The notes: generated by a model from the sequence alone, not told the origin. Counted from the first letter of the stretch, positions 24,391 through 33,167 are shown. The stretch is DNA of 64,000 nt from Oscillospiraceae bacterium (GCA_017405865.1 JAFQZN010000008.1:17539-81538); one strand, 5' to 3'. Numbers and translations: made by a program.

Positions 24391-25445
24391 AAAACATTGA
24401 AAAGTACCGTTCTTTATTGAATGACGACGTGCAGGGACTGTTCCTGACCTCCCGTTACAGCCGCATGTATGCTGCTGAATTTGATATTGCGGAGGGCTAC
24501 GCCATCCTCGGGAAGAACGGCGCATATTATTTTACCGACAGCCGCTATATCGAATCGGCGCAGAACAATATCAAAGATTTTGAGGTCGTCGATTTCGGCC
24601 GCGACCTGTTCGGCTGTCTGAATCGAGCGGTTGAGGAGCTTGGCATCAAAACGCTCGGCTTTGAGGACGGCTATCTGACGGTCAGCGAGTATCACGCCTT
24701 TCGCGATAAGATCCGTGCCGAATTCGTTCCGATGCAGGAGAGAATCAACGCCTTCCGCGCCTCCAAGGAGCCGTGGGAGATCGAGCGCATGAGAAAGGCG
24801 CAGGAAATCACCGACCGCGCCTTCACCGAGGTCTGCGGCAGAGTACGCGAGGGCATGACAGAGAAGGAACTGGCGGCAGAGCTGATCTACTGCCTGTATA
24901 AGAACGGCGGAGAAGGGCTGTCGTTTGATCCGATCGTCGTCTCTGGGCCAAATACCAGCATGCCGCACGGCGTACCCGGCGACCGGAAGCTCCAAAAGGG
25001 CGATTTTATCACAATGGACTTCGGCGTGATCTATCAGGGCTATTGCTCCGACATGACGCGCACGGTTGCCCTCGGATATGCAACCGACGAGATGAAAAAG
25101 GTCTATCAGACCGTGCTCGACGCACAGCTTGCAGGGCTCGCGATCTCCAAGACGGGCGTGAGCGGCAAGGCCGTCGACGCTGCCGCGCGCGATCTGATCA
25201 CAGCCGCAGGCTACGGCGAATACTTCGGCCACAGCTATGGCCACAGCCTCGGACTGGAGATCCACGAAAACCCGAATTGCAACATGAGAAACGAACAGCC
25301 CATGCCGCTGCATGCCGTTTGCTCGGCCGAACCCGGCATTTATATCCCCGGAAAATACGGCGTACGCATCGAAGACGTCGCCGTTTTCGAGGAAAACGGC
25401 TGCACCGTTCTCACAAATAGCCCGAAAAACCTGATTATTTTGTAA
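24387..25445 (+). CDS. M24 family Xaa-Pro aminopeptidase
   Basis: Dinuclear metallopeptidase expected to remove N-terminal residues before proline. A creatinase-like N-domain covers about 1-125; the pita-bread catalytic domain follows. Metal ligands can be assigned in TMDFGVIYQGYCSDMTRT (two Asp), GHSYGHSLGLEIHE (His), SAEPGIYIPGKYGVRIEDV (two Glu). The 352-residue length matches the Firmicute PepQ/YqhT group. GTG 24387 follows AGAGGAGAG at 7 bases. It lies just before efp, a frequent order in Firmicutes. Confidence 0.93.
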   Translation: MKNIEKYRSLLNDDVQGLFLTSRYSRMYAAEFDIAEGYAILGKNGAYYFTDSRYIESAQNNIKDFEVVDFGRDLFGCLNRAVEELGIKTLGFEDGYLTVSEYHAFRDKIRAEFVPMQERINAFRASKEPWEIERMRKAQEITDRAFTEVCGRVREGMTEKELAAELIYCLYKNGGEGLSFDPIVVSGPNTSMPHGVPGDRKLQKGDFITMDFGVIYQGYCSDMTRTVALGYATDEMKKVYQTVLDAQLAGLAISKTGVSGKAVDAAARDLITAAGYGEYFGHSYGHSLGLEIHENPNCNMRNEQPMPLHAVCSAEPGIYIPGKYGVRIEDVAVFEENGCTVLTNSPKNLIIL

Positions 25446-25453
25446 GGAAATAC

Positions 25454-25482
25454 TTGAAAACAGGGAAACCTTGGTGTATACT
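25454..25482 (+). promoter_or_regulatory. Promoter of efp
   Basis: TTGAAA (25454-25459), 17-base spacer, TATACT (25477-25482). Confidence 0.75.
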
Positions 25483-25550
25483 AATTGAGTTAAAAGCCGT
25501 GAGGCGGCATTCTGTAGAATGTATATTTTTTCACATTGGAGGAAACATAT

Positions 25551-26120
25551 ATGGCAACCATTACCGCAGGCGATTTCAGAAACGGTAAGACCTTTGAAAT
25601 GGACGGCAAGATTTATCAGGTCGTCGAATTCCAGCACGTGAAGCCCGGCAAGGGTGCAGCCTTCGTCCGCACAAAGATGAGAAACATCATCACCGGCGGC
25701 GTGACCGAAACCTCGTTCAACCCGACGGCAAAATTCGAGGAAGCGTTCGTTGAGCGTAAGAAGATGGCCTACAGCTACTCTGACGGTGACCTGTACTACT
25801 TCATGGACAACGAGACCTATGATATGGTTCCTCTGAACAAGGAAACCCTGCCCGATGCATTCAAGTTCATCAAGGAGAACGAGGAATGCACGCTGCTGTC
25901 CTATAAGGGCAACGTGTTCGGCGTTGAGTGTCCGAACTTCGTCGAGCTGGAAGTCACCAAGACCGAGCCGGGCGTCGCAGGCAACACCGCGACCAACACC
26001 CTCAAGCCCGCAACGGTTGAGACCGGCGCAGAAATCAAGGTTCCGCTCTTTATCAACGAAGGCGACCGCATTTCCATTGACACACGTACCGGCGAGTATC
26101 TTGGCAGAGCCAAGTCTTAA
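25551..26120 (+). CDS. efp: Elongation factor P
   Basis: Relieves ribosome stalling at polyproline by binding near the E site. Three beta-barrel domains fit the 189 residues. The tip loop is KPGKGAAF, with the conserved lysine at about residue 32 that can carry a modification. The C-terminus has the family block [17 protein letters not shown]. The start at 25551 follows TTGGAGG at normal distance. No lysyl-modification gene (epmA/B or ymfI-like) was noticed in the window. Confidence 0.97.
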   Translation: MATITAGDFRNGKTFEMDGKIYQVVEFQHVKPGKGAAFVRTKMRNIITGGVTETSFNPTAKFEEAFVERKKMAYSYSDGDLYYFMDNETYDMVPLNKETLPDAFKFIKENEECTLLSYKGNVFGVECPNFVELEVTKTEPGVAGNTATNTLKPATVETGAEIKVPLFINEGDRISIDTRTGEYLGRAKS

Positions 26121-26146
26121 AGGGCACAAACTGAAAGGAGAACGAC

Positions 26147-26617
26147 ATGAATCTCTCTGAAAAATCCGCATATCTGAAGGGCTTGATGGACGGTCTGAAG
26201 CTGAACACGGAGACGAACGAGGGCAAACTGATTGCCTCGATCGTCGACCTGCTGCAGGACATGACCGTGTCGATCAGCGACCTGGAGGAGAACGCAATCG
26301 CTGTTTCCGATGAACTTGACGAGATCGAAGAGGATCTGGACGCCATCGAGGAATACCTGATGGACGAAGATGACGAAGACGATGACGACGAGTATGATGA
26401 GGATGAGGACGAGGACGACTACGACTTCGCCGACGATGACGGTGAGGATTTTGACTATGAAGACGAGGTCGTTTATAACGTGACCTGTCCGAATTGCGGA
26501 AAAGAGCTGGAACTGGACGAGGAGACGATCCTCGGCGATTCCATTCATTGCCCGCAGTGCGGCGAGCTTCTTGAATTTGATTTCGACGAAGACGACGAAG
26601 CGGACGAGGAAGAATAA
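26147..26617 (+). CDS. CD1247-type acidic protein with C-terminal zinc ribbon
   Basis: 156-residue acidic protein of unknown function common in Clostridia. The N-terminal helical part, MNLSEKSAYLKGLMDGL, resembles the CD1247 N-terminal domain. Next is a coiled-coil segment (SISDLEENAIAVSDELDEIEEDL), then a run of more than 40 mostly Asp/Glu residues. A treble-clef zinc ribbon, CPNCGKELEL...CPQCGELLEF, closes the protein. It follows efp by 26 bases behind AAAGGAG, so cotranscription is likely. The acidic run may mimic nucleic acid. Confidence 0.8.
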   Translation: MNLSEKSAYLKGLMDGLKLNTETNEGKLIASIVDLLQDMTVSISDLEENAIAVSDELDEIEEDLDAIEEYLMDEDDEDDDDEYDEDEDEDDYDFADDDGEDFDYEDEVVYNVTCPNCGKELELDEETILGDSIHCPQCGELLEFDFDEDDEADEEE

Positions 26618-26638
26618 TTCAAACAATGAAGAAACATC

Positions 26639-26671
26639 GAAGGAGACACTTCGCAAGGAAGTGCCTCCTTC
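26639..26671 (+). terminator. Terminator after the acidic zinc-ribbon gene
   Basis: Arms AAGGAG-x-CACTTC and GAAGTG-x-CTCCTT around GCAAG, then a T-containing stretch. Confidence 0.75.
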
Positions 26672-26686
26672 TGGCTTTGTTAAATA

Positions 26687-27127
26687 ATGATGATTGACGC
26701 TGAAAATATGAGAATTGAAACAAACACGCTGACGCCGGAAGTCTTTCTGGAGCTGTATGCTTCCGTAGGCTGGGAACCTCCATGTATGGAACAAATTTGC
26801 AGGGCGATAAATCACTCAACAGCAACGTTTACGGTCTATCACCGTGAAAAAGCGGTCGGGATGGTTAGGCTGATCGGTGACGGCGGCATGTCGTTTTATG
26901 TGAAGGATTTTGCGGTGCTTCCTTCTTATCAGTCCAAAGGCGTCGGGACGCTTCTGCTGGACGCATTGGAACAAAAAATAAAAGACAGCATTCCCGCAGG
27001 ATGGGCGGTCAGTCTGGAGCTGATCAGCACGAGAGAAGCCGTCCCGTTTTACCGAAAGAAGGGCTTTGAGGACAGGCCGTGTGACTGGGACGGGCCGGGG
27101 ATGTTCAAGATGATCCGTAAAATCTGA
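26687..27127 (+). CDS. GNAT family N-acetyltransferase
   Basis: Acetyl-CoA-dependent acyltransferase of unknown substrate. The fold is visible as VYHREKAVGMVRLIGDGG (strand 2-3), FYVKDFAVLPSYQSKGVGTLLLDALE (motif A, with the Q-x-x-G-x-G CoA-binding turn) and EAVPFYRKKGFEDRP (motif B). There is no clear ribosome site before ATG 26687 or 26690; ATG 26708, beginning MRIETNTLTPEVF, is an alternative. It lies between two unrelated units and seems monocistronic. Confidence 0.85.
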   Translation: MMIDAENMRIETNTLTPEVFLELYASVGWEPPCMEQICRAINHSTATFTVYHREKAVGMVRLIGDGGMSFYVKDFAVLPSYQSKGVGTLLLDALEQKIKDSIPAGWAVSLELISTREAVPFYRKKGFEDRPCDWDGPGMFKMIRKI

Positions 27128-27192
27128 CGGTTCTTACGGACGTAAAAGCCGTCGGGGCGGCTTCCGAATGGAGTATGCCCCGGCGGCGTCCT
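27127..27192 (-). terminator. Paired hairpins past the PH-domain gene
   Basis: Two adjacent GC-rich stems (GACGG...CCGTC and GGGGC...GCCCC) lie between the convergent acetyltransferase and PH-domain genes and may end either transcript. Confidence 0.5.
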
Positions 27193-27229
27193 TTTGTCAC
27201 TTTTTGGCATAAAATAGCATGGGGTTTCC

Positions 27230-27655
27230 TTAAGCTCCGTCAATCAGATCGTCCAGATCGTCCAGATCATTGTCGGTATCGTCCAGCTCGCCGACGGCGC
27301 CGTTCAGGATCTCGCCGTAGCGCATCCGACGGCGCATCTTGCATTCCTCCACGTTTTTGTGCAGGAGCTCCTTGAAATCCTGCGGGAATTTGATATTCTT
27401 CAGGACGACCTGCGGCGTGGACTGATCGGAGGAGACGACCGTAACGGTGCCGACGCCAAAAATGCGCTGCCACAGATTGCGCTTGGAGCTGATGTCGCGA
27501 ATGCGGTAGAGCAGGATCTCCTCATCCCTGACGCTGAAAAAGCCGACGGAAAGGAAAAGACGGTCCTCGCTCAACGCGTAACGGGTGAAGCTCAACGGCA
27601 TACCCATGAAACGCTTGCGGTCTTTCCAGATGTACATCTCGCCCTTGAAACCCAT
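27230..27655 (-). CDS. Bacterial PH-domain (bPH2, YdbS-like) protein
   Basis: A 141-residue protein with a pleckstrin-like fold: SFTRYALSEDRLFLSVGFFSVRDEEILLYRIRDISSKRNLWQRIFGVGTVTVVSSD is the classic bPH2 run. No transmembrane helix is visible, so it is probably cytoplasmic or peripheral. The C-terminus is acidic with DDLDDLDDL. AAAGGAGG precedes the ATG. Its promoter overlaps the end of the P-type ATPase gene and has an inverted repeat in the spacer. Function unknown. Confidence 0.82.
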   Translation of the reverse strand: MGFKGEMYIWKDRKRFMGMPLSFTRYALSEDRLFLSVGFFSVRDEEILLYRIRDISSKRNLWQRIFGVGTVTVVSSDQSTPQVVLKNIKFPQDFKELLHKNVEECKMRRRMRYGEILNGAVGELDDTDNDLDDLDDLIDGA

Positions 27656-27684
27656 TGTGATGCCTCCTTTTTCATTCTGTGATA

Positions 27685-27713
27685 ATATTAGTGCATTCCG
27701 AACGGAATGTCAA
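27685..27713 (-). promoter_or_regulatory. Promoter of the PH-domain gene with internal inverted repeat
   Basis: On the - strand: TTGACA (27713-27708), 17-base spacer, TAATAT (27690-27685). The spacer holds CATTCCG-N2-CGGAATG (27694-27709), a candidate operator. Confidence 0.65.
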
Positions 27714-30133
27714 GAATTGCCAGATTTGTCGGTCTTGCGCGCGATTTTGCTGTCGTGCTTGCGCATCTGGTTGTCGAAGATCAGCAGGAAGAAGCTATAA
27801 AGGGTGGGGCAGCCGATCATCAGCAGGATCAAAACCAAAACGGACTTGGAGTCGAGCGCGGCGAGTTCAAAGAAGCCGGTCAGGAAGAACAGCGCAATCA
27901 GCATTGCGGCGAGCATCGCGGCGAACACGACAATGCGCAGCTTGGTAAAGGGCTTGCATACGTAATAGAGCGTAACGAAGCCGACGGTTGCGACGATCCA
28001 AACGGAGATCGTGTTGAGGCTTTCCTGCGGCAGCTCGAGAAGGTTGGTAAAGAGCCCCGCGAGCAGTACCAGAATCAGATTGGTCAGACCGCCCGGCATG
28101 GCGCGGCGGATGACGTTGCGCATGAATTTTCCCTCGACGCGGGCGTAGTTCGGCTCCAGCGCGAGGAAGAAGGCCGGTACGCCGATGGTCAGCGCACTGA
28201 TCAGAGAAAGCTGGATCGCCTGCATGGGGAAGGGCATCTTGATGAACAGCAGCAGGAGCGTCAGCGCAAAGGAAAATATATTCTTGACGAGGAAGAGGGA
28301 AGCGGCGCGCTGGATGTTGTTGATCACGCGGCGGCCCTCGGCGACGATGCCGGGCATCGCGCTGAATTGGGAGTCGAGCAGTACGATCTGCGACACCTGC
28401 GAGGCCGCTTGGCTGCCGGACGCCATGGCGATGCCGCAGTCGGCGTCCTTGAGGGCGAGGACGTCGTTCACGCCGTCGCCCGTCATGGCGACGGTATGCC
28501 CTTGCTTCTGGAAGGCACGGACGAGCTTCCGCTTCTGATCCGGGGTCACGCGGCCGAAAACGGTGTATTTTCGCACAGCTTCGTTAAAATCCTTCTCTGT
28601 TACCAAAGCAGAGGTGTCGACGTACTGATCGGCATTTAAAATGCCGGCTCTTGAAGCGACCTCGGAGACGGTCATCGGGTTATCGCCCGAGATCACGCGG
28701 ATGGAAACGCCCTGCTCTGCAAAGTATTTGAAGGTCGAAGGCGCGTCTTCGCGGATGAGGTTGTTGAGGAAGATCAGCGCGATCGGACGGACGGAAGCGC
28801 TGTCCAGTTGCGCGCCGATCTCCTCGTTGTAAGCGGCAAGCAGCAGCACACGGCAGCCTCGCTGCGACCACGGCTCGGCGTTACCCCGGATGGAGTCATA
28901 CCGGTCTCCCATGACGAATTCCGGCGCGCCGATGATATACTGCCCGTTCTCGCCGAAATCGGCAGCGGACCATTTGGTGGAGGAGGAGAAGGGGATACGG
29001 CGTGTTGCCGCCCAGCTCGATTCCAGCGCAAACTGCTCGGTCATCGCCTTTGCCGTCTCGTTGTCCGGCTCCTGCCCGGAATAGAAGGCGGCGAGGATTT
29101 TTTCGATGTCCTCGTAGGAATACCCGCTTGCCTCCAGTGGGAAAACGTCGGAGACCTCCATGCGCGGCTCTGTGATCGTGCCGGTTTTATCCACGCAGAG
29201 AACGTCCACATGGGCCAGCGTTTCAATGCAGTTCATGTCCTGTACTAAAACGCGCTTTCTGGTCAGCTTTAGGCTACTCACGGCGATGGCAACGCTCGTC
29301 AGGAGGTACAAGCCTTCCGGGATCATGCCGATCAGTGCGGCGACGGTCGCCTCCACGGATTCGCGGAAGGGCTGCGCCTGCATCTGCCGGATAAAAAGGA
29401 TAATACCCATCGGGATCAGCGCAATGCCGACGACGGTGATCAGCTTTGTCAGAGAATTCATCATCTCCGAACTGGTGGAGCTGACGTCGGCGCGCGCCTC
29501 TGCCGCGAGCTTTGCGGCGTAGCTTTCCGAGCCGACATGCGTGAGCTGCGCCTTGCAGCGCCCGGAAATGACGAAGCTGCCGGATTTCAGCGTGTCGCCG
29601 GGATTCTTGATGACGGCGTCCGCCTCACCGGTCAGTAGCGATTCGTTGACCTGCAGTTGCCCGTCGCGGACGACCGCGTCGGCACAGATCTGATTGCCTG
29701 CGGCAAATTCCACGATGTCGTCGCGCACCAGCTGATCTGTCGGGATCTCGTGGCGCCTGCCGTCACGCCAGACGCGCAGCCTGCCTGCGGCGACCAGCGT
29801 CAGCTTATCCACGGCGCGCTTGGCGCGGATCTCCTGAAAAATGCCGATGACTGTGTTGATCACGGCGATGATCAGGAAGGTCATATTCTTGAACGAGCCG
29901 ACGATCAGAAGCAAAACGGCAAGCACAATGAAGATCAGATTAAAGAAGGTAAAGACCTTCTCCTTGACGATCTGCTTTTCGCTTTTCGTGTTGCTCGCGG
30001 GCGTAACGTTGCGCAAGCCGTTGTTTTGCCGCGCAACGACCTGCTCCGAGGTCAGACCGTACGTGACGTCTGCGTCAACGACCGGGAGGGTTCGATATGA
30101 AGCATTGGCAGGGATTTGTTTCTCTCGTCTCAT
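27710..30133 (-). CDS. P-type cation ATPase (CtpE-like, probable Ca2+ pump)
   Basis: About 807 residues with the full P-type set. It has paired N-terminal helices, an actuator LLTGEAD, helix M4 with MIPEGLYLLTS, the phosphorylation site DKTGTIT, nucleotide-binding domain, a hinge with MTGDGVNDVLALKDADCGIAMASGS, and six C-terminal helices. The PEGL motif in M4 and overall layout resemble CtpE-type calcium pumps of Gram-positives more than heavy-metal pumps; no N-terminal CxxC domain exists. ACGGAG fits the second in-frame ATG (30133) rather than ATG 30151. It is monocistronic with a TATAAT at about 30164-30169. Confidence 0.88.
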   Translation of the reverse strand: MRREKQIPANASYRTLPVVDADVTYGLTSEQVVARQNNGLRNVTPASNTKSEKQIVKEKVFTFFNLIFIVLAVLLLIVGSFKNMTFLIIAVINTVIGIFQEIRAKRAVDKLTLVAAGRLRVWRDGRRHEIPTDQLVRDDIVEFAAGNQICADAVVRDGQLQVNESLLTGEADAVIKNPGDTLKSGSFVISGRCKAQLTHVGSESYAAKLAAEARADVSSTSSEMMNSLTKLITVVGIALIPMGIILFIRQMQAQPFRESVEATVAALIGMIPEGLYLLTSVAIAVSSLKLTRKRVLVQDMNCIETLAHVDVLCVDKTGTITEPRMEVSDVFPLEASGYSYEDIEKILAAFYSGQEPDNETAKAMTEQFALESSWAATRRIPFSSSTKWSAADFGENGQYIIGAPEFVMGDRYDSIRGNAEPWSQRGCRVLLLAAYNEEIGAQLDSASVRPIALIFLNNLIREDAPSTFKYFAEQGVSIRVISGDNPMTVSEVASRAGILNADQYVDTSALVTEKDFNEAVRKYTVFGRVTPDQKRKLVRAFQKQGHTVAMTGDGVNDVLALKDADCGIAMASGSQAASQVSQIVLLDSQFSAMPGIVAEGRRVINNIQRAASLFLVKNIFSFALTLLLLFIKMPFPMQAIQLSLISALTIGVPAFFLALEPNYARVEGKFMRNVIRRAMPGGLTNLILVLLAGLFTNLLELPQESLNTISVWIVATVGFVTLYYVCKPFTKLRIVVFAAMLAAMLIALFFLTGFFELAALDSKSVLVLILLMIGCPTLYSFFLLIFDNQMRKHDSKIARKTDKSGNS

Positions 30134-30285
30134 AGCGCGCTCCGTATCCATACGTTTCTATTGAATATTATAGCATAGTTTGAGAGAAATGAACATCCTT
30201 ATCTTTCGTTTTTGCAAAAATTCGGGGATTCTCACGATCCGGTGCAACTCCATGAAAAAAGACGAAAAAATATTGAAAAAAGCAC

Positions 30286-30314
30286 TTGATTTTCGGAATT
30301 CGATGTGATAGTAT
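30286..30314 (+). promoter_or_regulatory. Promoter of rplS
   Basis: TTGATT (30286-30291), 17-base spacer, TAGTAT (30309-30314). Confidence 0.6.
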
Positions 30315-30320
30315 ATGCAG

Positions 30321-30384
30321 GTCTGCAAATGGGTGGTCCTCTGCGGCGCGGTCAACGCCGGAATGAACGCCTAATAAACAAGGA
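30321..30384 (+). promoter_or_regulatory. Candidate structured leader of rplS
   Basis: The leader of about 75 bases includes a GGGTGGT block and CGGCG...CGCCG pairing just before AAGGAGG. L19 genes in Firmicutes often carry an autoregulatory leader; similarity here was judged only by position and size. Confidence 0.35.
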
Positions 30385-30394
30385 GGACAATACT

Positions 30395-30736
30395 ATGGAT
30401 CTGATGAAGGCTCTGACCAGCCAGTACATGAAGGAAGAACTGCCGGAAATGAACGTCGGCGATACGGTTCGTGTTCATGTCAAAATCAAGGAAGGCGCTC
30501 GTGAAAGAGTGCAGGCGTTCGAGGGAACGATCATTGCCCGCAAGCATGGCGGCATTGAAGAGTCCATCACCGTCCGCCGCCTGAGCTACGGCGTCGGCTG
30601 TGAGAAGGTTTTCCCGGTGCATTCGCCGAACATCGTCAAGGTTGAGACCGTTCGCCGCGGCAAGGTTCGCCGTGCGAAGCTGTACTACCTGCGCTCCCGT
30701 CTCGGCAAGGCTGCCAAGGTCAAGGAGAGAGTCTAA
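30395..30736 (+). CDS. rplS: Large ribosomal subunit protein bL19
   Basis: Large-subunit protein at the subunit interface. The 113-residue product begins [25 protein letters not shown] and includes [17 protein letters not shown] and [28 protein letters not shown], the family signature. AAGGAGG supports ATG 30395; the longer frame runs into the leader. trmD and rimM, usual neighbours, are not here. It has its own promoter and terminator. Confidence 0.97.
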   Translation: MDLMKALTSQYMKEELPEMNVGDTVRVHVKIKEGARERVQAFEGTIIARKHGGIEESITVRRLSYGVGCEKVFPVHSPNIVKVETVRRGKVRRAKLYYLRSRLGKAAKVKERV

Positions 30737-30739
30737 TCC

Positions 30740-30791
30740 GAAAACACCCCCGTGTTTCCCGAGAGGGAAGTACGGGGTTTGTTTTTTGCGG
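30740..30791 (+). terminator. Terminator of rplS
   Basis: CCCCGT-x-TTTCCC GAGA GGGAA-x-ACGGGG with a following T-rich run. Confidence 0.85.
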
Positions 30792-30806
30792 AAAGTATGC
30801 TATAAT
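30778..30806 (+). promoter_or_regulatory. Probable promoter of nadE
   Basis: TATAAT at 30801-30806 is clear; the -35 (TTTGTT, 17-base spacing) is poor and lies in the rplS terminator tail. Confidence 0.5.
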
Positions 30807-30838
30807 GCTGAAAGAAAATCATTTCGGAGGGTACCACA

Positions 30839-31579
30839 ATGGCTTTTGACGCGAAAAAAGTGAAGAATGATATTGTCAAATGGATTCAGGATTGGTTTGA
30901 GATCAACGGCAAGGGCTGCAATGCGATCATCGGCATCTCCGGCGGCAAGGACAGCTCCGTCGCCGCCGCGCTGTGCGTGGAAGCGCTCGGAAAAGACCGT
31001 GTGATCGGCGTTCTGATGCCGAACGGGGAGCAGCATGACATTGATATGGCGTATCTGCTGGTGCATCATCTCGGCATCGAACACTACGTTGTGAACATCA
31101 AGGACGGCTATGACGGACTGCTGCACAGCGTGGAGGATGCGATCGGGGAGGCGAGCAGCGACACGAAGATCAACCTTGCGCCGCGCATCCGCATGGCGAC
31201 GCTCTACGCTGTCTGCCAGAGCAGAAACGGCAGAGTGGTGAACACCTGCAATCTCTCCGAGGACTGGGTCGGCTATTCGACCCGCTACGGCGACAGCGTC
31301 GGAGATTTCAGCCCGCTGTCCATGATCTGTGTCCGGGAGGTCAAGGCGATCGGCAGGGAACTGGGTCTGCCGGAGGCGCTGATCGAAAAGGTGCCGATCG
31401 ACGGTCTGTGCGGTCTGACGGACGAGGACAAGCTCGGCTTTACCTATGAAACGCTGGATAAGTATATCCGTGACGGCATCGAGCCGGAGCCGGAAACGAA
31501 GACACGCATCGACCGCCTGTATGCGCTCAACCGCTTCAAGGTGCGCTTCATGGACGTTTTCCCATACCAGCCGGAATAA
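30839..31579 (+). CDS. nadE: NAD+ synthase, ammonia-dependent
   Basis: Amidates deamido-NAD to NAD with ATP and ammonia; it completes the pathway begun by the nadD domain at 7882. The PP-loop is IIGISGGKDSSVAAALCVEALG near 31-52. STRYGDSVGDFSPL contributes the substrate site, and the C-terminus carries KVPIDGLCGLTDEDKLGFTYETLD. At 246 residues it has no glutaminase domain, so free ammonia is the expected donor. The ATG follows TCGGAGG. Confidence 0.94.
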   Translation: MAFDAKKVKNDIVKWIQDWFEINGKGCNAIIGISGGKDSSVAAALCVEALGKDRVIGVLMPNGEQHDIDMAYLLVHHLGIEHYVVNIKDGYDGLLHSVEDAIGEASSDTKINLAPRIRMATLYAVCQSRNGRVVNTCNLSEDWVGYSTRYGDSVGDFSPLSMICVREVKAIGRELGLPEALIEKVPIDGLCGLTDEDKLGFTYETLDKYIRDGIEPEPETKTRIDRLYALNRFKVRFMDVFPYQPE

Positions 31580-31655
31580 CAAAAAAGAGCAAAAATGATC
31601 TTCTTGCTGACAAATAAGTCCGTAAGGAAAACGCCCGAATAGAAAATTTCAATTA

Positions 31656-31683
31656 AAAACGGCGGGTCATTCCGCCGTTTTTT
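31656..31683 (+). terminator. Terminator of nadE
   Basis: Arms AAAACGGCGG / CCGCCGTTTT with a 6-base loop and a trailing T run. Confidence 0.9.
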
Positions 31684-31745
31684 CGCAGGGAAGAGAAATG
31701 CCGCGCAAAACTGCCTTGACCGCTGTTACTGCCGGAACTGAAAAA

Positions 31746-31799
31746 CGAACGCAACAAAATAAAAATTTTGTTGCGTTCGGAGTAGGTTTATGCTATACT
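31746..31799 (+). promoter_or_regulatory. Palindrome-bearing promoter of a possible small RNA
   Basis: Perfect 15-base arms CGAACGCAACAAAAT / ATTTTGTTGCGTTCG (31746-31779). The right arm contains a TTGCGT -35 (31771-31776); TATACT follows at 31794-31799 with 17-base spacing. The arrangement suggests an operator over the -35 box. Confidence 0.55.
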
Positions 31800-31804
31800 A
31801 TTGT

Positions 31805-31885
31805 TATCTGCAAGGCCGATGGCTGCCTTCCAGCCGTCTTCCAGCCGTCTTCCAGCCGTCTTCCGGCTGTTTTCGGCCTTTTTAG
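31805..31885 (+). ncRNA. Candidate small structured RNA with 11-base repeats
   Basis: Downstream of the promoter at 31771-31799, AAGGCCGA (31812-31819) pairs with TCGGCCTT (31873-31880), followed by TTT, giving a terminator-like outer stem. The loop holds four tandem 11-base units (CTTCCAGCCGT three times, then CTTCCGGCTGT; 31827-31870). GGCTG pairs with the first CAGCC, and the last two units form CAGCCG/CGGCTG, leaving pyrimidine loops (CCTTC, TCTTC) exposed. No start codon with a ribosome site fits. The rest of 31886-32150 shows no gene. Confidence 0.45.
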
Positions 31886-32150
31886 GCTGTTTTCAGGGCT
31901 TTTCCGGACTTTCCTGCACTTCGTTCCGATTTACACAGATCTGAACCTTGTCTGCAATGCTGTCGGCTGTTTGGATTCGTTTTGACGCTGCGGACAATTG
32001 CTGACCGTTGTATTTATTGCAATGATTAGGTGTCTTTTCATCCTGATATTCTTTCTGCGCTCATCCGATAAAAATTTGTAAAATGATCCTTCCTTCATTC
32101 TGAAACAATTTATCGGCTCAAGAGCAGACTTCGTTTCGGAGGTTTTCATT

Positions 32151-33167
32151 ATGCAGCAATATTCCGACTGTCCGCAGGTGCTTCGAGAGTTCCTGTCGTA
32201 CCATGAAACGATCAAGGGTCAGTCCGCGCGCACGATCAGCGAATACTATCTTGATCTGCGCATGTTCCTGCGCTTTATGAAGCTGATCAAAAATGAGATG
32301 CCCTATACGACCGACCTCAATTCGATCTCAATTAAGGACGTTGATCTGGAATTTATAAAAACGATAACTATTACTGATATTTATGATTTTCTTTCTTATC
32401 TTGCAAACGACCGCAAGACGGACGAATATGCCGCCGCAGGTATCGGCGCGGCGGCGCGGTTTCGCAAGCTGTCTGCGATCAAATCGTTCTATAAATACCT
32501 GACCGTCCGCACCAAGCTGCTCACGGTCAACCCCGTTAAGGATCTTGAATACCCGAAGCTGCAAAAATCTCTCCCCCGTTACCTGACCCTCGAGGAATCG
32601 AAACAATTACTGCTGTCCGTTCAGGGGCCAAATGCGGCGCGGGATTATGCGATTCTGATGCTGTTTCTCAACTGCGGTATTCGCCGTTCCGAGCTTGTAG
32701 GACTCAATTTAACGGACGTTTACGAGGACAGAATCCGCGTTTTAGGCAAAGGAAATAAGGAACGCTTCGTTTATTTCGGCTCCGCCTGTAAGGCGGCGAT
32801 CGACGCCTATCTGCCGGAGCGCAAAAAACGGGTTTTGAGCGACGATCGCGCGCTCTTCGGCTCGCGGGACAGCAACCGGATCAGCGTGACGGCGGTGCAT
32901 CGACTGGTGAAAAAGCATCTTTTAGAAGCCGGCCTTGATCCCGAGCGATTCTCCGCCCATAAGCTGCGCCACACGGCAGCGACGCTCATGCTGAAAAACG
33001 GCGTTGATATCCGCACGGTGCAGGAGGTTCTCGGACACGAGAATTTGAACACGACGCAGATTTATACCCACATCGAAAGCACGGAGCTGAAAATTGCAGC
33101 GGAGGCCAATCCCCTCTCCAAGCTGACAAAACCCGAGGATAGCAATGAAGAAAACACTGATATTTGA
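32151..33167 (+). CDS. XerC/XerD-type tyrosine recombinase (XerC-like)
   Basis: Second Xer-type recombinase, 338 residues. The N-terminal domain begins LREFLSYHETIKGQSARTISEYYLDLRMFLRFM. Catalytic residues are visible in NCGIRRSELVGL (Arg), HKLRHTAATLMLKNG (His-x-x-Arg) and LGHENLNTTQIYTHI (His, Tyr). It is longer than the recombinase at 22224 because of an insert near 60-110. GGAGG precedes the ATG. With the first copy it may form the XerC/XerD pair for chromosome dimer resolution. Its end overlaps the HAD gene by 23 bases, an unusual coupling. Confidence 0.9.
   Translation: MQQYSDCPQVLREFLSYHETIKGQSARTISEYYLDLRMFLRFMKLIKNEMPYTTDLNSISIKDVDLEFIKTITITDIYDFLSYLANDRKTDEYAAAGIGAAARFRKLSAIKSFYKYLTVRTKLLTVNPVKDLEYPKLQKSLPRYLTLEESKQLLLSVQGPNAARDYAILMLFLNCGIRRSELVGLNLTDVYEDRIRVLGKGNKERFVYFGSACKAAIDAYLPERKKRVLSDDRALFGSRDSNRISVTAVHRLVKKHLLEAGLDPERFSAHKLRHTAATLMLKNGVDIRTVQEVLGHENLNTTQIYTHIESTELKIAAEANPLSKLTKPEDSNEENTDI

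Noticed and set aside
30321-30384. T-box riboswitch suggested by GGGTGGT before rplS
   Set aside because: Too short, lacks the specifier stem and terminator/antiterminator, and the gene is not an amino-acid gene.
31827-31870. CRISPR array suggested by tandem units
   Set aside because: Units are 11 bases and contiguous with no spacers.
31698-31985. 95-codon frame upstream of the second Xer-type gene
   Set aside because: Crosses the palindrome, promoter and 11-base repeats; biased composition and no family resemblance.
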